A DNA stretch of 64,000 nt from assembly GCA_048296855.1 (NCBI GenBank), contig CP182631.1. The stretch is one strand, 5' to 3'. The position numbers and the translations under genes are program-made. This stretch comes from Pseudocolwellia sp048296855. Lineage in GTDB: Bacteria; Pseudomonadota; Gammaproteobacteria; Enterobacterales; Alteromonadaceae. The notes under the pieces are model-generated. The model ran no database searches. It had not been told where the DNA came from and saw only the letters and a list, made by a program, of their open reading frames with translations. Of this stretch, positions 31,917-40,862 are shown piece after piece; the first letter of the stretch is position 1; every line of letters begins with the position of its first letter.

Positions 31917-31944
31917 GGCTTTTGATTGCTTTGACTAGAAAAAA

Positions 31945-34365
31945 TTAAAAATCGTATTTAAGAGTAATACTGCTGGTTCTACCGTTAATTGTTCTAGCTC
32001 TGATAATGTCATTTACAGGAACAGTACCTTCTTCAGCTTCGGTAATACCTGTAGTATCAAATAGATTGTTAATGTTTAAAGCAACACTAAATGCGTCGGA
32101 TAAATAATATTGAGCGAATGCATTTACTTGCGTGTATCCGTCGAATTTAAGAATATTATCTACACTTTGATCAAGGTTATCTTGAGCATAAGCATCAGTC
32201 GTTCCTATTAAACTAATACCTGCAGAGCCTTCGTCGAAGTTATAACGTGTTGTTAATGAATAAACTAAGTCAGCTTGTCTTCTTGGTGTATTGCCTACTT
32301 GATCTGGGTTTTTATTGTCTTTCGTAATTTCGGCGTCAGTCCATGTAAAGTTACCTCGAATATCAAAGTCGCCAATGTAGTAAGCGGCTTCAACCTCAAC
32401 ACCATACGACTCATATACTCGGTCAGTAAATCGTTGACTGCTTGCTTCAAAGTTTTGCTCTTGAGTTTCAGCAAAGAAAGCCGTAGCAAATACCGAAAGT
32501 CTGTCTTGACGATACTTAATACCCGCTTCGAATTGGTCAACTTCATCAACTGCATCTTCATCATTTACACTACCGTCAGTAGCAATTTTACCAAAGGCTA
32601 AACGGTCAGCGTTTGCTGTTCCACCATGACTTAAGCGAGCAAATACAGCCATATCATCATTTAGAATATAGTTAGCACCTAAAGAGTAAGAGGTGTAACT
32701 CCAATCGTAATTTACATAAGAAGGATTGCTGTTATCTAATACCGAAACACTTTGTTCAGCAACTGAAATTGTACCGTCTCTGTTCATATCTAATTCAGCT
32801 TGTACTGCACCCGTATAAGTACCGGTTGCTTCTCCGCTGTCATGACGAACACTTGCATCAATAGTTAAATCACCAAAGATTGAATTAACCGCAATATAAG
32901 GTGCGGTTACATCGTATTGAAGATCATAGTTACGTGTACAACAGTTGCCCCAAGCTGGCACACCATAAGCAATTAAGCCGTTATCAGAAAAACGAGTACC
33001 GTTAGCTGCGGTTACATCAACAAGTGCGGCGTTGTCGCCTTTAACTTCTTGCAGGTATGAATTCCAAAGCCAAGTTGTTTCAATGTTTTGTAATGACTTG
33101 TAGTAACCAAAAGTTACATTGGTATCGCCAAATGATTTTAATATTTTTAAATCATTAACCATAAAATCTAAGTTATTCATTTCAACATCAAACGTATGAA
33201 TACGCATTAAGTTGTTACCCGTATAGGCTTGTCCTTCAGAAGGGCCGTTTGCGTAACTCAAGGTTGCACCTGTACCCGCTAAACTTTCAGCAAGTGTTTG
33301 GCTGTTTTGAATACTTTCAGGGATAGGTGAAGTAAAGCCACCTTTAGTGCTTGATGTTCTAAATCTGTTTTCAATAGACCAATCGTTGCCTAAATCAAAT
33401 ACGGCTTCAACACCTACAGAATCAACTTCTGGGCTCATGCCGTCGCGCATGTCTGAACGACGTAGATTGTTGTTAGCATCGGTTGTTAATAACGACGTAA
33501 AATAAGCTGAGTGTGGAGTATCAGAAGAAGGGTCAAAACTACCTACTGATTTGCCTTTTGATGTTGCCGGCATAGGTAAATATGCAATAGTTTTATCGTC
33601 TAAATGTTTGTAATAAAGTCTTACGTAGCCTTTATCAAACTCTTTAGTAATATTCGCTTTTATCTGCCCGCCTTGATTACCCGTGTAACCAGCTTCTCTT
33701 GGGCCTTCGCCTTGACGGTAAAAACCACCAATATGAAAATACAGGCTATCGCTAATTTCGCTGCCGTATTCAAAATCGGTACGCGTATGATCGTAATCTA
33801 GGCCAATGGTTGTTGCTACACTACCTGATTCAGATTCACCTGTTTTACTGATGATATTAATAATACCACCCGGTGAGTTGGTGGCTAAGGTTGAGGCAGA
33901 ACCACCACGAATTGATTCGATAGATGCCATGGTGCTGTCTAATCTTAAAAAGATATCAGCGTTACCAAAAGCAATATCACCAAATTGTAAAAGTGGTAAG
34001 CCGTCTTCTTGAATTTGTAAAAACTTTGCACCACCAGCAGCAACGGGTAAACCACGTACTGCAATATTGGCATTACCTTCGCCACCAGAAGACTCTGATC
34101 GAATACCTGGTATAGATCTAAATGCTTCAGCTGAGCTTCTTGGTGTACTCACTTCTATTTGATCTGAAGATAAGCTACTGACTGAAACACTTGATGCCAT
34201 AACGGTTGCGCCTTTACCCGCCGAACCTGTTACCACAATGCGTTCAAAGTCTAAGCCTTTCTTTTCTACTGCTTCTGATGTGGCGGTATCTGCTGCGCTT
34301 ACGCTAGAACATATCGCCATGGCTAACGTGCTTAGTATTAATTTCTTATGTGTAATGTGTTTCAT
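31945..34365 (-). CDS. TonB-dependent receptor of the sucrose locus
   Basis: This 806-residue outer-membrane receptor has a signal peptide (about 1-24, ending SSVSA). A TonB-box-like IVVTGSAGKG is followed by a plug domain with RSIPGIRSESSGGEGNANIA and IESIRGGSASTLATNSPGG. A large barrel ends ITLKYDF. It lies between a GPH sugar symporter and a fructokinase, with a LacI-type palindrome in its promoter, so uptake of sucrose or a related glucoside is likely. It has its own promoter, since a terminator lies upstream. The 3' side was a terminator-like hairpin now split by an IS. Confidence 0.9.
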   Translation of the reverse strand: MKHITHKKLILSTLAMAICSSVSAADTATSEAVEKKGLDFERIVVTGSAGKGATVMASSVSVSSLSSDQIEVSTPRSSAEAFRSIPGIRSESSGGEGNANIAVRGLPVAAGGAKFLQIQEDGLPLLQFGDIAFGNADIFLRLDSTMASIESIRGGSASTLATNSPGGIINIISKTGESESGSVATTIGLDYDHTRTDFEYGSEISDSLYFHIGGFYRQGEGPREAGYTGNQGGQIKANITKEFDKGYVRLYYKHLDDKTIAYLPMPATSKGKSVGSFDPSSDTPHSAYFTSLLTTDANNNLRRSDMRDGMSPEVDSVGVEAVFDLGNDWSIENRFRTSSTKGGFTSPIPESIQNSQTLAESLAGTGATLSYANGPSEGQAYTGNNLMRIHTFDVEMNNLDFMVNDLKILKSFGDTNVTFGYYKSLQNIETTWLWNSYLQEVKGDNAALVDVTAANGTRFSDNGLIAYGVPAWGNCCTRNYDLQYDVTAPYIAVNSIFGDLTIDASVRHDSGEATGTYTGAVQAELDMNRDGTISVAEQSVSVLDNSNPSYVNYDWSYTSYSLGANYILNDDMAVFARLSHGGTANADRLAFGKIATDGSVNDEDAVDEVDQFEAGIKYRQDRLSVFATAFFAETQEQNFEASSQRFTDRVYESYGVEVEAAYYIGDFDIRGNFTWTDAEITKDNKNPDQVGNTPRRQADLVYSLTTRYNFDEGSAGISLIGTTDAYAQDNLDQSVDNILKFDGYTQVNAFAQYYLSDAFSVALNINNLFDTTGITEAEEGTVPVNDIIRARTINGRTSSITLKYDF

Positions 34366-34388
34366 GTGTTCACCCCGTGTATCTATTT

Positions 34389-34427
34389 AGTATAGTTATT
34401 TTTAACTCGAACTTAATCGATTAAGTT
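34389..34427 (-). promoter_or_regulatory. TonB receptor promoter with LacI-type operator
   Basis: AACTTAATCGATTAAGTT (34410-34427) is a perfect 18-bp palindrome. On the minus strand a -10-like TATACT lies at 34394-34389, so the palindrome would overlap the -35 region. The same core occurs upstream of sucrose phosphorylase. Confidence 0.7.
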
Positions 34428-34617
34428 AATGTTTAACTAAACGAGTGCATTTTGCAAATATTTTTTTTCTTAAACTGTGTTTCTTCTATTAATCTGATGA
34501 AAAATAAAACGATTTAGTTTGGATTTATATACAAAATTAATGTGCCACAAGACTGTAAATAACAAATAGGGCGTTAATAAACCCTAAAAAATCACTTAAT
34601 AACATTGAGGCGCATAG

Positions 34618-34656
34618 TAAAAAATACATTACTTAGTAAAAGTGATGTATTTTTTG
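34618..34656 (-). terminator. Intrinsic terminator of the sugar symporter gene
   Basis: AAAAATACATTAC (34620-34632) pairs with GTGATGTATTTTT (34642-34654), with a T run on the minus-strand 3' side. It separates the symporter from the TonB receptor. The rest of the 306-base gap holds the receptor promoter. Confidence 0.7.
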
Positions 34657-34671
34657 CAGAAACAATTCAGG

Positions 34672-36045
34672 TTAATTACGGCGCTGGGCCAAATCATTTT
34701 CAATCTGAGTTAATTGCGCCCGATCAATTTTGTAGAAGAGTATAAGAATAGCACCGAATAAAAAGAAAACGCCGGGTAATATGTTAAACATATAGCGAAT
34801 ACCTTCAATAGACTCTGGCGTTTGGGTTTCGTTAGCTATAAACCCGAAGGCTGCTAGTATAAAGCCAGGTAGTGCGCCACCCACAGCAGAACCAAACTTT
34901 AATGAGAACATAGAGGCGGATACCGTTAAACCGGCGCTATTATTACCTGTTTTCCATTCTCCATATTCCACACAATCGGTATACATAGTAAAGAGTAGAG
35001 TAATTGCTATACCAAAAGTAATAATGCCTAAGGTATGCACAATAATTGTCAGGGCAAGGTTGTCTGGGGAAATAGTAAATGCGAAGAAGAGCAATAATGC
35101 ATGAATTAAATTAATGGTGAACATCAATTTGTGTTTTTCAAAAAGCGTTACTAATTTAGGGGTAATAAGTGCGCCAAATAGTTGACCGAGTAAACCACAT
35201 GAAATAATTAATGTGGTTTCATCCATCCACAAGAATATATTAGTACCGTCGTCACCCATATAGTATTTAGTGTAATAGGCAATAGATGCAAAGCGAGCCA
35301 CTAAGCCAACCACAACGAATATCCCGGTAAATACGAGTATTATCCACGACTTATTTTCTATTAAAGTAGCGAAATCTTCTTTAATACTCGATTCATGCTT
35401 TTTAGGTGTAACGCGTTCTTTAGTAACAGCAAAGGTATACCAAAATACAGCGACAGACAGAATAGCAAATAAAATAATGGTTAAGCGGAAACCTAATAAC
35501 TCATCGCCGCCACCTAAATAATCAACCAAAGGTTTGGCTGAGGCTCCTACGACTAAAGATCCTACAGATGCAAAAATAAACCTAAATTGTGCCGCTTTTG
35601 TTCGTTCACCAGATTGTGGATGAATAACAGCCATCAAACCAGAATAAGGAACATTAATGGCAGTATAAGCCAGCATAATTAACGAATAAGTAATATAAGC
35701 AAAAATTAGTTTTCCGGTATCACCAAACTCAGGGCCTAAAAATAGAAGGTAACCCAGTAGTGCGTAAGGAATCGCCATCCAAAGCAAATAAGGACGATAC
35801 TTACCCCATTTAGTTGTGGTTCTATCAGCAATTAATCCCATAGCGGGATCACTTACCGCATCAATAATTTTTGTTACTAATAGCATGGTTGCTGCAGCCG
35901 CAGCAGAAATACCATAAACATCGGTGTAGTAATACAGCAGAAATAGTGAAAAGAACCCCATGTAGAAGTTAGACGCCATATCTCCCATGCCATAGCCGAC
36001 TTTTTCTTTGAAGGATAAGGGTGGTGAATTATATTTCGTTGTCAT
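34672..36045 (-). CDS. GPH-family sugar:cation symporter (MFS type)
   Basis: This 457-residue inner-membrane carrier has about 12 helices. The N-terminal EKVGYGMGDMASNFY and the segment DAVSDPAMGLIADRT, followed by KWGKYRPYLLW, are hallmarks of the glycoside-pentoside-hexuronide family (MelB group), which imports sugars with H+ or Na+. It is divergent from sucrose phosphorylase and in one locus with a TonB receptor and a fructokinase, so sucrose is the most likely substrate. A terminator follows the gene. The promoter region shared with sucrose phosphorylase contains one LacI-type palindrome. Confidence 0.9.
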   Translation of the reverse strand: MTTKYNSPPLSFKEKVGYGMGDMASNFYMGFFSLFLLYYYTDVYGISAAAAATMLLVTKIIDAVSDPAMGLIADRTTTKWGKYRPYLLWMAIPYALLGYLLFLGPEFGDTGKLIFAYITYSLIMLAYTAINVPYSGLMAVIHPQSGERTKAAQFRFIFASVGSLVVGASAKPLVDYLGGGDELLGFRLTIILFAILSVAVFWYTFAVTKERVTPKKHESSIKEDFATLIENKSWIILVFTGIFVVVGLVARFASIAYYTKYYMGDDGTNIFLWMDETTLIISCGLLGQLFGALITPKLVTLFEKHKLMFTINLIHALLLFFAFTISPDNLALTIIVHTLGIITFGIAITLLFTMYTDCVEYGEWKTGNNSAGLTVSASMFSLKFGSAVGGALPGFILAAFGFIANETQTPESIEGIRYMFNILPGVFFLFGAILILFYKIDRAQLTQIENDLAQRRN

Positions 36046-36306
36046 TTTGTTTTCCCCTGACTACATTCTATATATACCATGCACTTTGAGTTGATATAGA
36101 TATATTACAATTTAAGCATGATTTAATTTTTATTATTGATTTATTCTTACTCACTTGAATGGCTATAAAAATAGTACTTTATAAAGCTGATAACTAAAGA
36201 AATTCTACCTTTTATTTCGCTCTGTTTTTCTTTCTTATTGTTTTACTAACTTAAATAAAATATAAAATTATTCTTGATTAAAATGAGATTGTATATAAAG
36301 ATAGTT

Positions 36307-36320
36307 CTTAATCGATTAAG
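36307..36320 (+). promoter_or_regulatory. LacI-type operator upstream of sucrose phosphorylase
   Basis: CTTAATCGATTAAG is a perfect 14-bp palindrome 28 bases before the start codon. Its core TTAATCGATTAA is identical to the one before the TonB receptor. It lies at or just after the likely transcription start, a repressing position. The remaining 36046-36306 is A/T-rich promoter DNA for the divergent genes. Confidence 0.7.
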
Positions 36321-36348
36321 ATGCAACTTAAAATTATACGGTAAACTT

Positions 36349-37830
36349 ATGAAAAATAATGTTCAGCTAATGACCTATATAGACAGGTTAACGGGTTCAA
36401 ATACTCAAACATTAAACAATCTTTTAAATGATCAGCTTGCTGACTTGTTTTCAGGTGTTCATTTGTTGCCATTTTATTATCCAATAGACGGCAGTGATGC
36501 AGGTTTTGACCCGATAGATCATACACAGGTTGATAGCCGATTAGGCGACTGGAATGACGTAAAAGCGTTAGGCGAGGGGCATGAGTTAATGGCCGACCTG
36601 ATTGTAAATCATATGTCTGCGCAGTCTAAAGAATTTAAAGATGTACTTAAAAACGGTAAAAACTCTGCATTTTGGGATTTATTTTTAACCAAAGAAAAAG
36701 TATTTCCAAATGGGTTAAGTGAAGAACAGGCTGAAAAAATATACCGACCTCGTCCAGGAAGTTGTTTCACTGAATTTTCATTACCCAATAATGACAGTGC
36801 AAATTTTTGGACCACATTTACTGATAATCAAATAGATATTGATGTTACTTCTGAAATAGGCAAAGAATATTTATCACACATTTTAAAAACCTTTTCTGAA
36901 AACAATATTAAGATCATTCGTTTAGATGCTGCAGGTTACGCGCTTAAAAAAGCCGGAACCAGTTGCTTTATGCTTGATGAAACCTTCAAATTTATTGATG
37001 ACCTTAGCAAAACCGCGAACGATTTAGGTATTGAAACCCTAGTAGAAATTCATTCGTATTATCAAACACAAATAGAAATAGCTAAACGTGTAGATCGCGT
37101 TTACGATTTTGCCTTACCTCCTTTAGTGTTGCACAGTATTTTTAGTCAAGATTTTACGGCTTTGACAAAGTGGTTAACTATTGCGCCAAGAAACTGCATT
37201 ACCGTGTTAGACACACATGATGGTATTGGCATTATTGATGTAGGCCCTATGAATGGCAAAGCGGGATTACTTAACGAAGAGCAAATAGATAAGTTGGTTG
37301 AAACTATTCATGTGAATAGCGCTGGCGAAAGTAAAATGGCTACCGGCGCAGCGGCAAGTAATGTGGATTTATATCAAGTAAATTGCACATATTATGATGC
37401 ACTTGGACAAAACGACTTTGATTATTTAGTGGCAAGAGCTATTCAATTTTTTGCTCCTGGTACGCCACAAGTTTATTACGCGGGTTTGCTGGCTGAAAAA
37501 AATGCCATGGAATTGTTATCAAAATCCAATATAGGAAGAGATATTAACCGACCTTATCTTGATACAAATAGTATTGAACAAGCGTTAAACAAGCCTTTTA
37601 CTAAAGCGTTAATTCAGCTGATTAAACTGCGTAATAATTGTGATGCATTCAATGGTGAATTCACCATAACTAGTGGCCAATCTACTTTGAAAATGACATG
37701 GAAAAATAACGAACAAATGGCGACTTTAATTGTTGATTTAACCAATAGAAATGCATTGATCGAAATAAAAGAAGGCAACAACATCAGCACGACTAAATTA
37801 GATAAGCTTTTAAACAAGGCTTTAAATTGA
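36349..37830 (+). CDS. Sucrose phosphorylase, glycoside hydrolase family 13 subfamily 18
   Basis: This is 493 residues from the ATG at 36349, chosen because MKNNVQLMTYIDRL aligns with the start of characterised sucrose phosphorylases; upstream in-frame codons are not conserved and include the operator. It cleaves sucrose with phosphate to glucose 1-phosphate and fructose in the cytoplasm. Signatures are DAGFDPIDHTQVD, IVNHMS, YRPRPGSCFT, the nucleophile in RLDAAGY, the acid/base Glu in LVEIHSYY and DTHDGIG. These match the Bifidobacterium enzyme closely. Related phosphorylases with other acceptors exist, but the sugar-locus neighbours support sucrose. Likely repressed by the LacI-family protein encoded downstream. 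Confidence 0.9.
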   Translation: MKNNVQLMTYIDRLTGSNTQTLNNLLNDQLADLFSGVHLLPFYYPIDGSDAGFDPIDHTQVDSRLGDWNDVKALGEGHELMADLIVNHMSAQSKEFKDVLKNGKNSAFWDLFLTKEKVFPNGLSEEQAEKIYRPRPGSCFTEFSLPNNDSANFWTTFTDNQIDIDVTSEIGKEYLSHILKTFSENNIKIIRLDAAGYALKKAGTSCFMLDETFKFIDDLSKTANDLGIETLVEIHSYYQTQIEIAKRVDRVYDFALPPLVLHSIFSQDFTALTKWLTIAPRNCITVLDTHDGIGIIDVGPMNGKAGLLNEEQIDKLVETIHVNSAGESKMATGAAASNVDLYQVNCTYYDALGQNDFDYLVARAIQFFAPGTPQVYYAGLLAEKNAMELLSKSNIGRDINRPYLDTNSIEQALNKPFTKALIQLIKLRNNCDAFNGEFTITSGQSTLKMTWKNNEQMATLIVDLTNRNALIEIKEGNNISTTKLDKLLNKALN

Positions 37831-37924
37831 TTAGCAGGCGTAATTTTATCAGTTTAAGTGAGTAATTTGTTGATATTAATTAGTACTTAGGCCAAAGTAA
37901 CCTTACTGAAATTAGTGTTATTTA

Positions 37925-37934
37925 AAAGCGCTTT
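37925..37934. promoter_or_regulatory. Second LacI-family-like palindrome upstream of the regulator gene
   Basis: AAAGCGCTTT, within TTTAAAAGCGCTTTCATTTT, resembles the general LacI/CcpA-type operator with a central CG. It lies about 95 bases upstream of the lacI-like gene and may serve autoregulation. It differs from the TTAATCGATTAA sites, though both share the central CG step. Confidence 0.4.
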
Positions 37935-38029
37935 CATTTTATATAAAGAACATATAAATAAAGTGTAATTTAAAAATCAATTTCATAATATTCAGATACT
38001 TTAGATAAATAAGAATATGAAAGGTGAAC

Positions 38030-39061
38030 ATGACAGATACAAAAGCTTGGACGCTAAAAAGTGTAGCAAAAGAACTCGGTGTTTCAAACGCTACCGTTTC
38101 TAATGCATTTAACCGACCTGATCAACTATCTAAAAAACGTAGAGATGAAATTCTCGCCTCGTGTAAAGAAATTGGCTATTCAGGTCCAAATCGAGCAGCT
38201 CAGTCTTTAAGAAAGGGGCATTTCAATATAGTTGCCTTAGTGCTGCCCGACAGTGTTGAATATATGGTTACCGACCCTGTTGCCAGTAATTTTGTAAAAG
38301 GCGTTTCGTCTGTATTAGAAAAAAGCAAAGTCAATTTATTATTGTTTTCAGGTGCTTCAGATAATATAAATTCAGTGGCTGACTTTGTTGATGGCTTTAT
38401 TTGTTATGGCAGCCCGCGTAATACTGAATTAATTGAGCAGCTAAGAGCTACAAATAAAAAAGTGGTTACTGCTGATTTTGATATTGATCGTAAAGCATCC
38501 GTTGGCATTGATAACGAACAAGCCGCTTACGAAATAGCAAAACTTGCCTTGCATTCAAAAGACGATGCAGTGGCTATTCTCGGCTTAAGGCTACTTGAGT
38601 CAACTGTTACCTCACGTGTTTATGACTTACCGAGTTTAGATTATCAATGTTCTATTTCACACAAACGTTTGAATGGTTACAAAAGAGCGATAGAAGAAAT
38701 AGGGGTTGATTTACGAGGCGACCGCGTGTGGAATATACCAGAAAACAAACATCATTTTGCTTTGATTGCCGCACGAGAAGCTCTAACCTCAATTCCACGT
38801 CCGAATGTTTTACTGTGTATGAGTGACCTTATTGCTTTAGCATCTATACAAGAAATTAATGCTATGGGGCTTAAAATTCCTGAAGATATAAGAGTTGTAG
38901 GATTTGATGGTATCGACGAAGCATTAAGATCTTCACCTAAACTTACCACCATACATCAAAATAATGAGAAAAAAGGTATTAAAGCTGCAGAGCTCTTTAT
39001 TGAAAGGGCGATTGAGTCAGTCATCATCCCATTTCATATTGAACATGGCGAAACTAGCTAG
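38030..39061 (+). CDS. LacI-family transcriptional regulator of the sucrose locus
   Basis: This is about 343 residues from the ATG at 38030, which has AAGGTG five bases upstream; a GTG at 38024 would overlap that site. The N-terminal LacI helix-turn-helix (LKSVAKELGVSNATVSNAFN) and hinge precede a periplasmic-binding-like sensor domain ending near VVGFDGIDEALRSSPKLTTI. It follows sucrose phosphorylase by 199 bases. Two perfect TTAATCGATTAA palindromes in the locus are its likely targets. The inducer is probably sucrose or a product, by context only. Confidence 0.9.
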   Translation: MTDTKAWTLKSVAKELGVSNATVSNAFNRPDQLSKKRRDEILASCKEIGYSGPNRAAQSLRKGHFNIVALVLPDSVEYMVTDPVASNFVKGVSSVLEKSKVNLLLFSGASDNINSVADFVDGFICYGSPRNTELIEQLRATNKKVVTADFDIDRKASVGIDNEQAAYEIAKLALHSKDDAVAILGLRLLESTVTSRVYDLPSLDYQCSISHKRLNGYKRAIEEIGVDLRGDRVWNIPENKHHFALIAAREALTSIPRPNVLLCMSDLIALASIQEINAMGLKIPEDIRVVGFDGIDEALRSSPKLTTIHQNNEKKGIKAAELFIERAIESVIIPFHIEHGETS

Positions 39062-39074
39062 TTTCACCATGTTC
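39041..39074 (+). terminator. Large hairpin at the end of the lacI-like gene
   Basis: GAACATGGCGAAACTA (39041-39056) and TAGTTTCACCATGTTC (39059-39074) pair at 15 of 16 positions with a two-base loop. The hairpin overlaps the stop codon. There is no long T run, so it may stabilise the mRNA end as much as terminate. Confidence 0.5.
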
Positions 39075-39121
39075 TATACTTAGGTTATACTCTAAGCATT
39101 GAGCTGTTAAGATTAGTCATA

Positions 39122-39919
39122 ATGAATAACATAAAAATTAGAAATAACGTTAAAGTTTCAGGTAATAAAAATGCTCCAACCTTAATGCTTGCGCATGGAT
39201 TTGGATGTGATCAGAATATGTGGCGGTTTATGCAACCCATATTAGAAAAACATTACCAAGTTGTGCTTTTTGATTATGTGGGATCTGGTAAGTCATTATT
39301 GACAGATTATTCGACTGAAAAATACGGAACGTTAGAAGGTTATACTGAAGATATAATCGATATTATCGACGAATTACAACTCACCAATGTTACTATTATT
39401 GGGCATTCAGTTAGCTCAATTATTGCTTCAATTGCCTCAATCAAAATTCCTGAAATAATTACTAATCTTATTATGATTTGTCCATCACCTTGCTTTTTAA
39501 ATGTTCCCCCTGATTATGAAGGCGGGTTTGAACGAAGTGATTTAGAAGAGTTAGTTGAACTCATGGATAAAAACTATATTGGTTGGGCGAATTATTTAGC
39601 GCCACTTGTTATGGGAAGCTCTCAGTCGCCTGAATTGATCGCCGAGTTATCCGGAAGTTTTTGTAGTACAGATCCATTAATCGCGAAAAACTTTGCTAAA
39701 GCGACTTTCTTCTCTGATTACAGACATATTCTAAACGACATTGCATGTCCTTCACTTATTTTGCAAAGTGCATCTGATTCATTGGCAAATGTGCAAGTTG
39801 GAAAATACATGGCTGAAAATATAAATAACTGTGAACTTGAAGTGATTAATGCAGAAGGACATTGTTTACACATGACCAATCATGAAGATATTGTTCCTAT
39901 TATTCTCCGCTTCATTTGA
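39122..39919 (+). CDS. RsbQ-like alpha/beta hydrolase (signal receptor)
   Basis: This 265-residue protein is strikingly like RsbQ of Bacillus subtilis. It keeps AHGFGCDQNMW, FDYVGSGKS, the nucleophile elbow GHSVSS, CPSPCFLNVPPDYEGGF, MDKNYIGWAN and FCSTDP. The catalytic triad falls at Ser96, Asp219 and His247, the same numbering as RsbQ. RsbQ binds and probably hydrolyses an unknown hydrophobic molecule and signals to the PAS domain of RsbP; plant KAI2/D14 receptors share the fold. Its stop overlaps the start of the next gene, which has a PAS-like domain and GGDEF output. Family certain; signal partner inferred. Confidence 0.9.
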   Translation: MNNIKIRNNVKVSGNKNAPTLMLAHGFGCDQNMWRFMQPILEKHYQVVLFDYVGSGKSLLTDYSTEKYGTLEGYTEDIIDIIDELQLTNVTIIGHSVSSIIASIASIKIPEIITNLIMICPSPCFLNVPPDYEGGFERSDLEELVELMDKNYIGWANYLAPLVMGSSQSPELIAELSGSFCSTDPLIAKNFAKATFFSDYRHILNDIACPSLILQSASDSLANVQVGKYMAENINNCELEVINAEGHCLHMTNHEDIVPIILRFI

Positions 39920-40824
39920 AAACATTAAATGCTATGAGTGCCACTCAAGATCTTAATGATTTTTGTTCAGGCCACATAATTGTTAATAAATATCGCAAGA
40001 TTATTTTTTGTAATGACTATATTTGCAACTTAAGTTTTAAACCTAATAATGAATTGATTAATTCATCCATATCTACATGCTTTACTAAAGCGTCAAATAT
40101 TTTTATTGATAGTTATATTTACCCACTTTTACTCGTTGAAGCCGTAGCACAAGAAATTCAGCTATCTTTTGTTGACCATAATAAACAAGTGGTACCGGTT
40201 GTTGTAAATATTAAATTAGGAGAAGAAGGCACATCTTATTGGTCGTTATACGAGTGTACCAATCGGAATAAACTTCATTCTGAATTAATAAAAGCTAAAA
40301 ATAAGTTAGAAGAGCAATCTAAAGCGCTTTATCAGCTTGCTATAACTGATCCCTTAACCGGTTTAATGAACAGGCGCGAACTACAAAATCAGATAACGAG
40401 AATCATTAACTTGGTTGCTCGAAACCCTTCTACCTTTGCATTATTGTCAATTGATGTCGATTTTTTCAAACAGGTTAACGACACTTATGGTCATCACGTT
40501 GGCGATAAAGTATTAAAGCACTTAGCAACTATATTGCAAGAAGACCGCAGGGCAAACGACCTAGTCGCTAGAATTGGTGGCGAAGAGTTCGTATTACTAT
40601 TACCTGACATAGATGAAGCTAATGCTTATAAATTAGCAGAAAATTTGAGAAAAAAGATTGAAAATGAAGCAATTGATAACATAAGCATTACGGTAAGTAT
40701 CGGCTTGGTTGTTAGCCATAAAAATGAAAAAAACAGTTTGGATGCCCTTTTAAAATTGTCTGATGATGCACTTTACCGTTCGAAAAATGCAGGTCGAAAT
40801 CAAACAACCGTGGCGCATTTATAA
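39916..40824 (+). CDS. PAS-like/GGDEF diguanylate cyclase coupled to the RsbQ-like protein
   Basis: This 302-residue protein starts with TTG at 39916, overlapping the hydrolase stop (TTGA); an ATG at 39934 is a second option. Residues about 10-115 (GHIIVNKYRKIIFCNDYICN and later SYWSLYECTNRN) read as a PAS domain. A coiled coil (about 118-142) links to a GGDEF domain beginning AITDPLTGLMNRREL. The active site is GGEEF at 221-225, with an RxxD product-inhibition site (Arg212-Asp215) five residues before it. It should make cyclic di-GMP in the cytoplasm. The RsbQ-like partner probably feeds a signal to the PAS domain, as RsbQ does for RsbP. Confidence 0.9.
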   Translation: MKTLNAMSATQDLNDFCSGHIIVNKYRKIIFCNDYICNLSFKPNNELINSSISTCFTKASNIFIDSYIYPLLLVEAVAQEIQLSFVDHNKQVVPVVVNIKLGEEGTSYWSLYECTNRNKLHSELIKAKNKLEEQSKALYQLAITDPLTGLMNRRELQNQITRIINLVARNPSTFALLSIDVDFFKQVNDTYGHHVGDKVLKHLATILQEDRRANDLVARIGGEEFVLLLPDIDEANAYKLAENLRKKIENEAIDNISITVSIGLVVSHKNEKNSLDALLKLSDDALYRSKNAGRNQTTVAHL

Positions 40825-40862
40825 TTGTTTTTTAGCGTGATAAACCAGAAAGTTAAGTAATA

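Noticed and set aside
33604..34115. Several forward frames inside the 806-residue TonB receptor gene
   Set aside because: All are antisense to conserved plug-domain coding sequence and overlap each other.
36046..36273. A third TTAATCGATTAA operator for the sugar symporter
   Set aside because: No such palindrome occurs in the symporter-proximal part of the promoter region; only the site at 36307-36320 is present.
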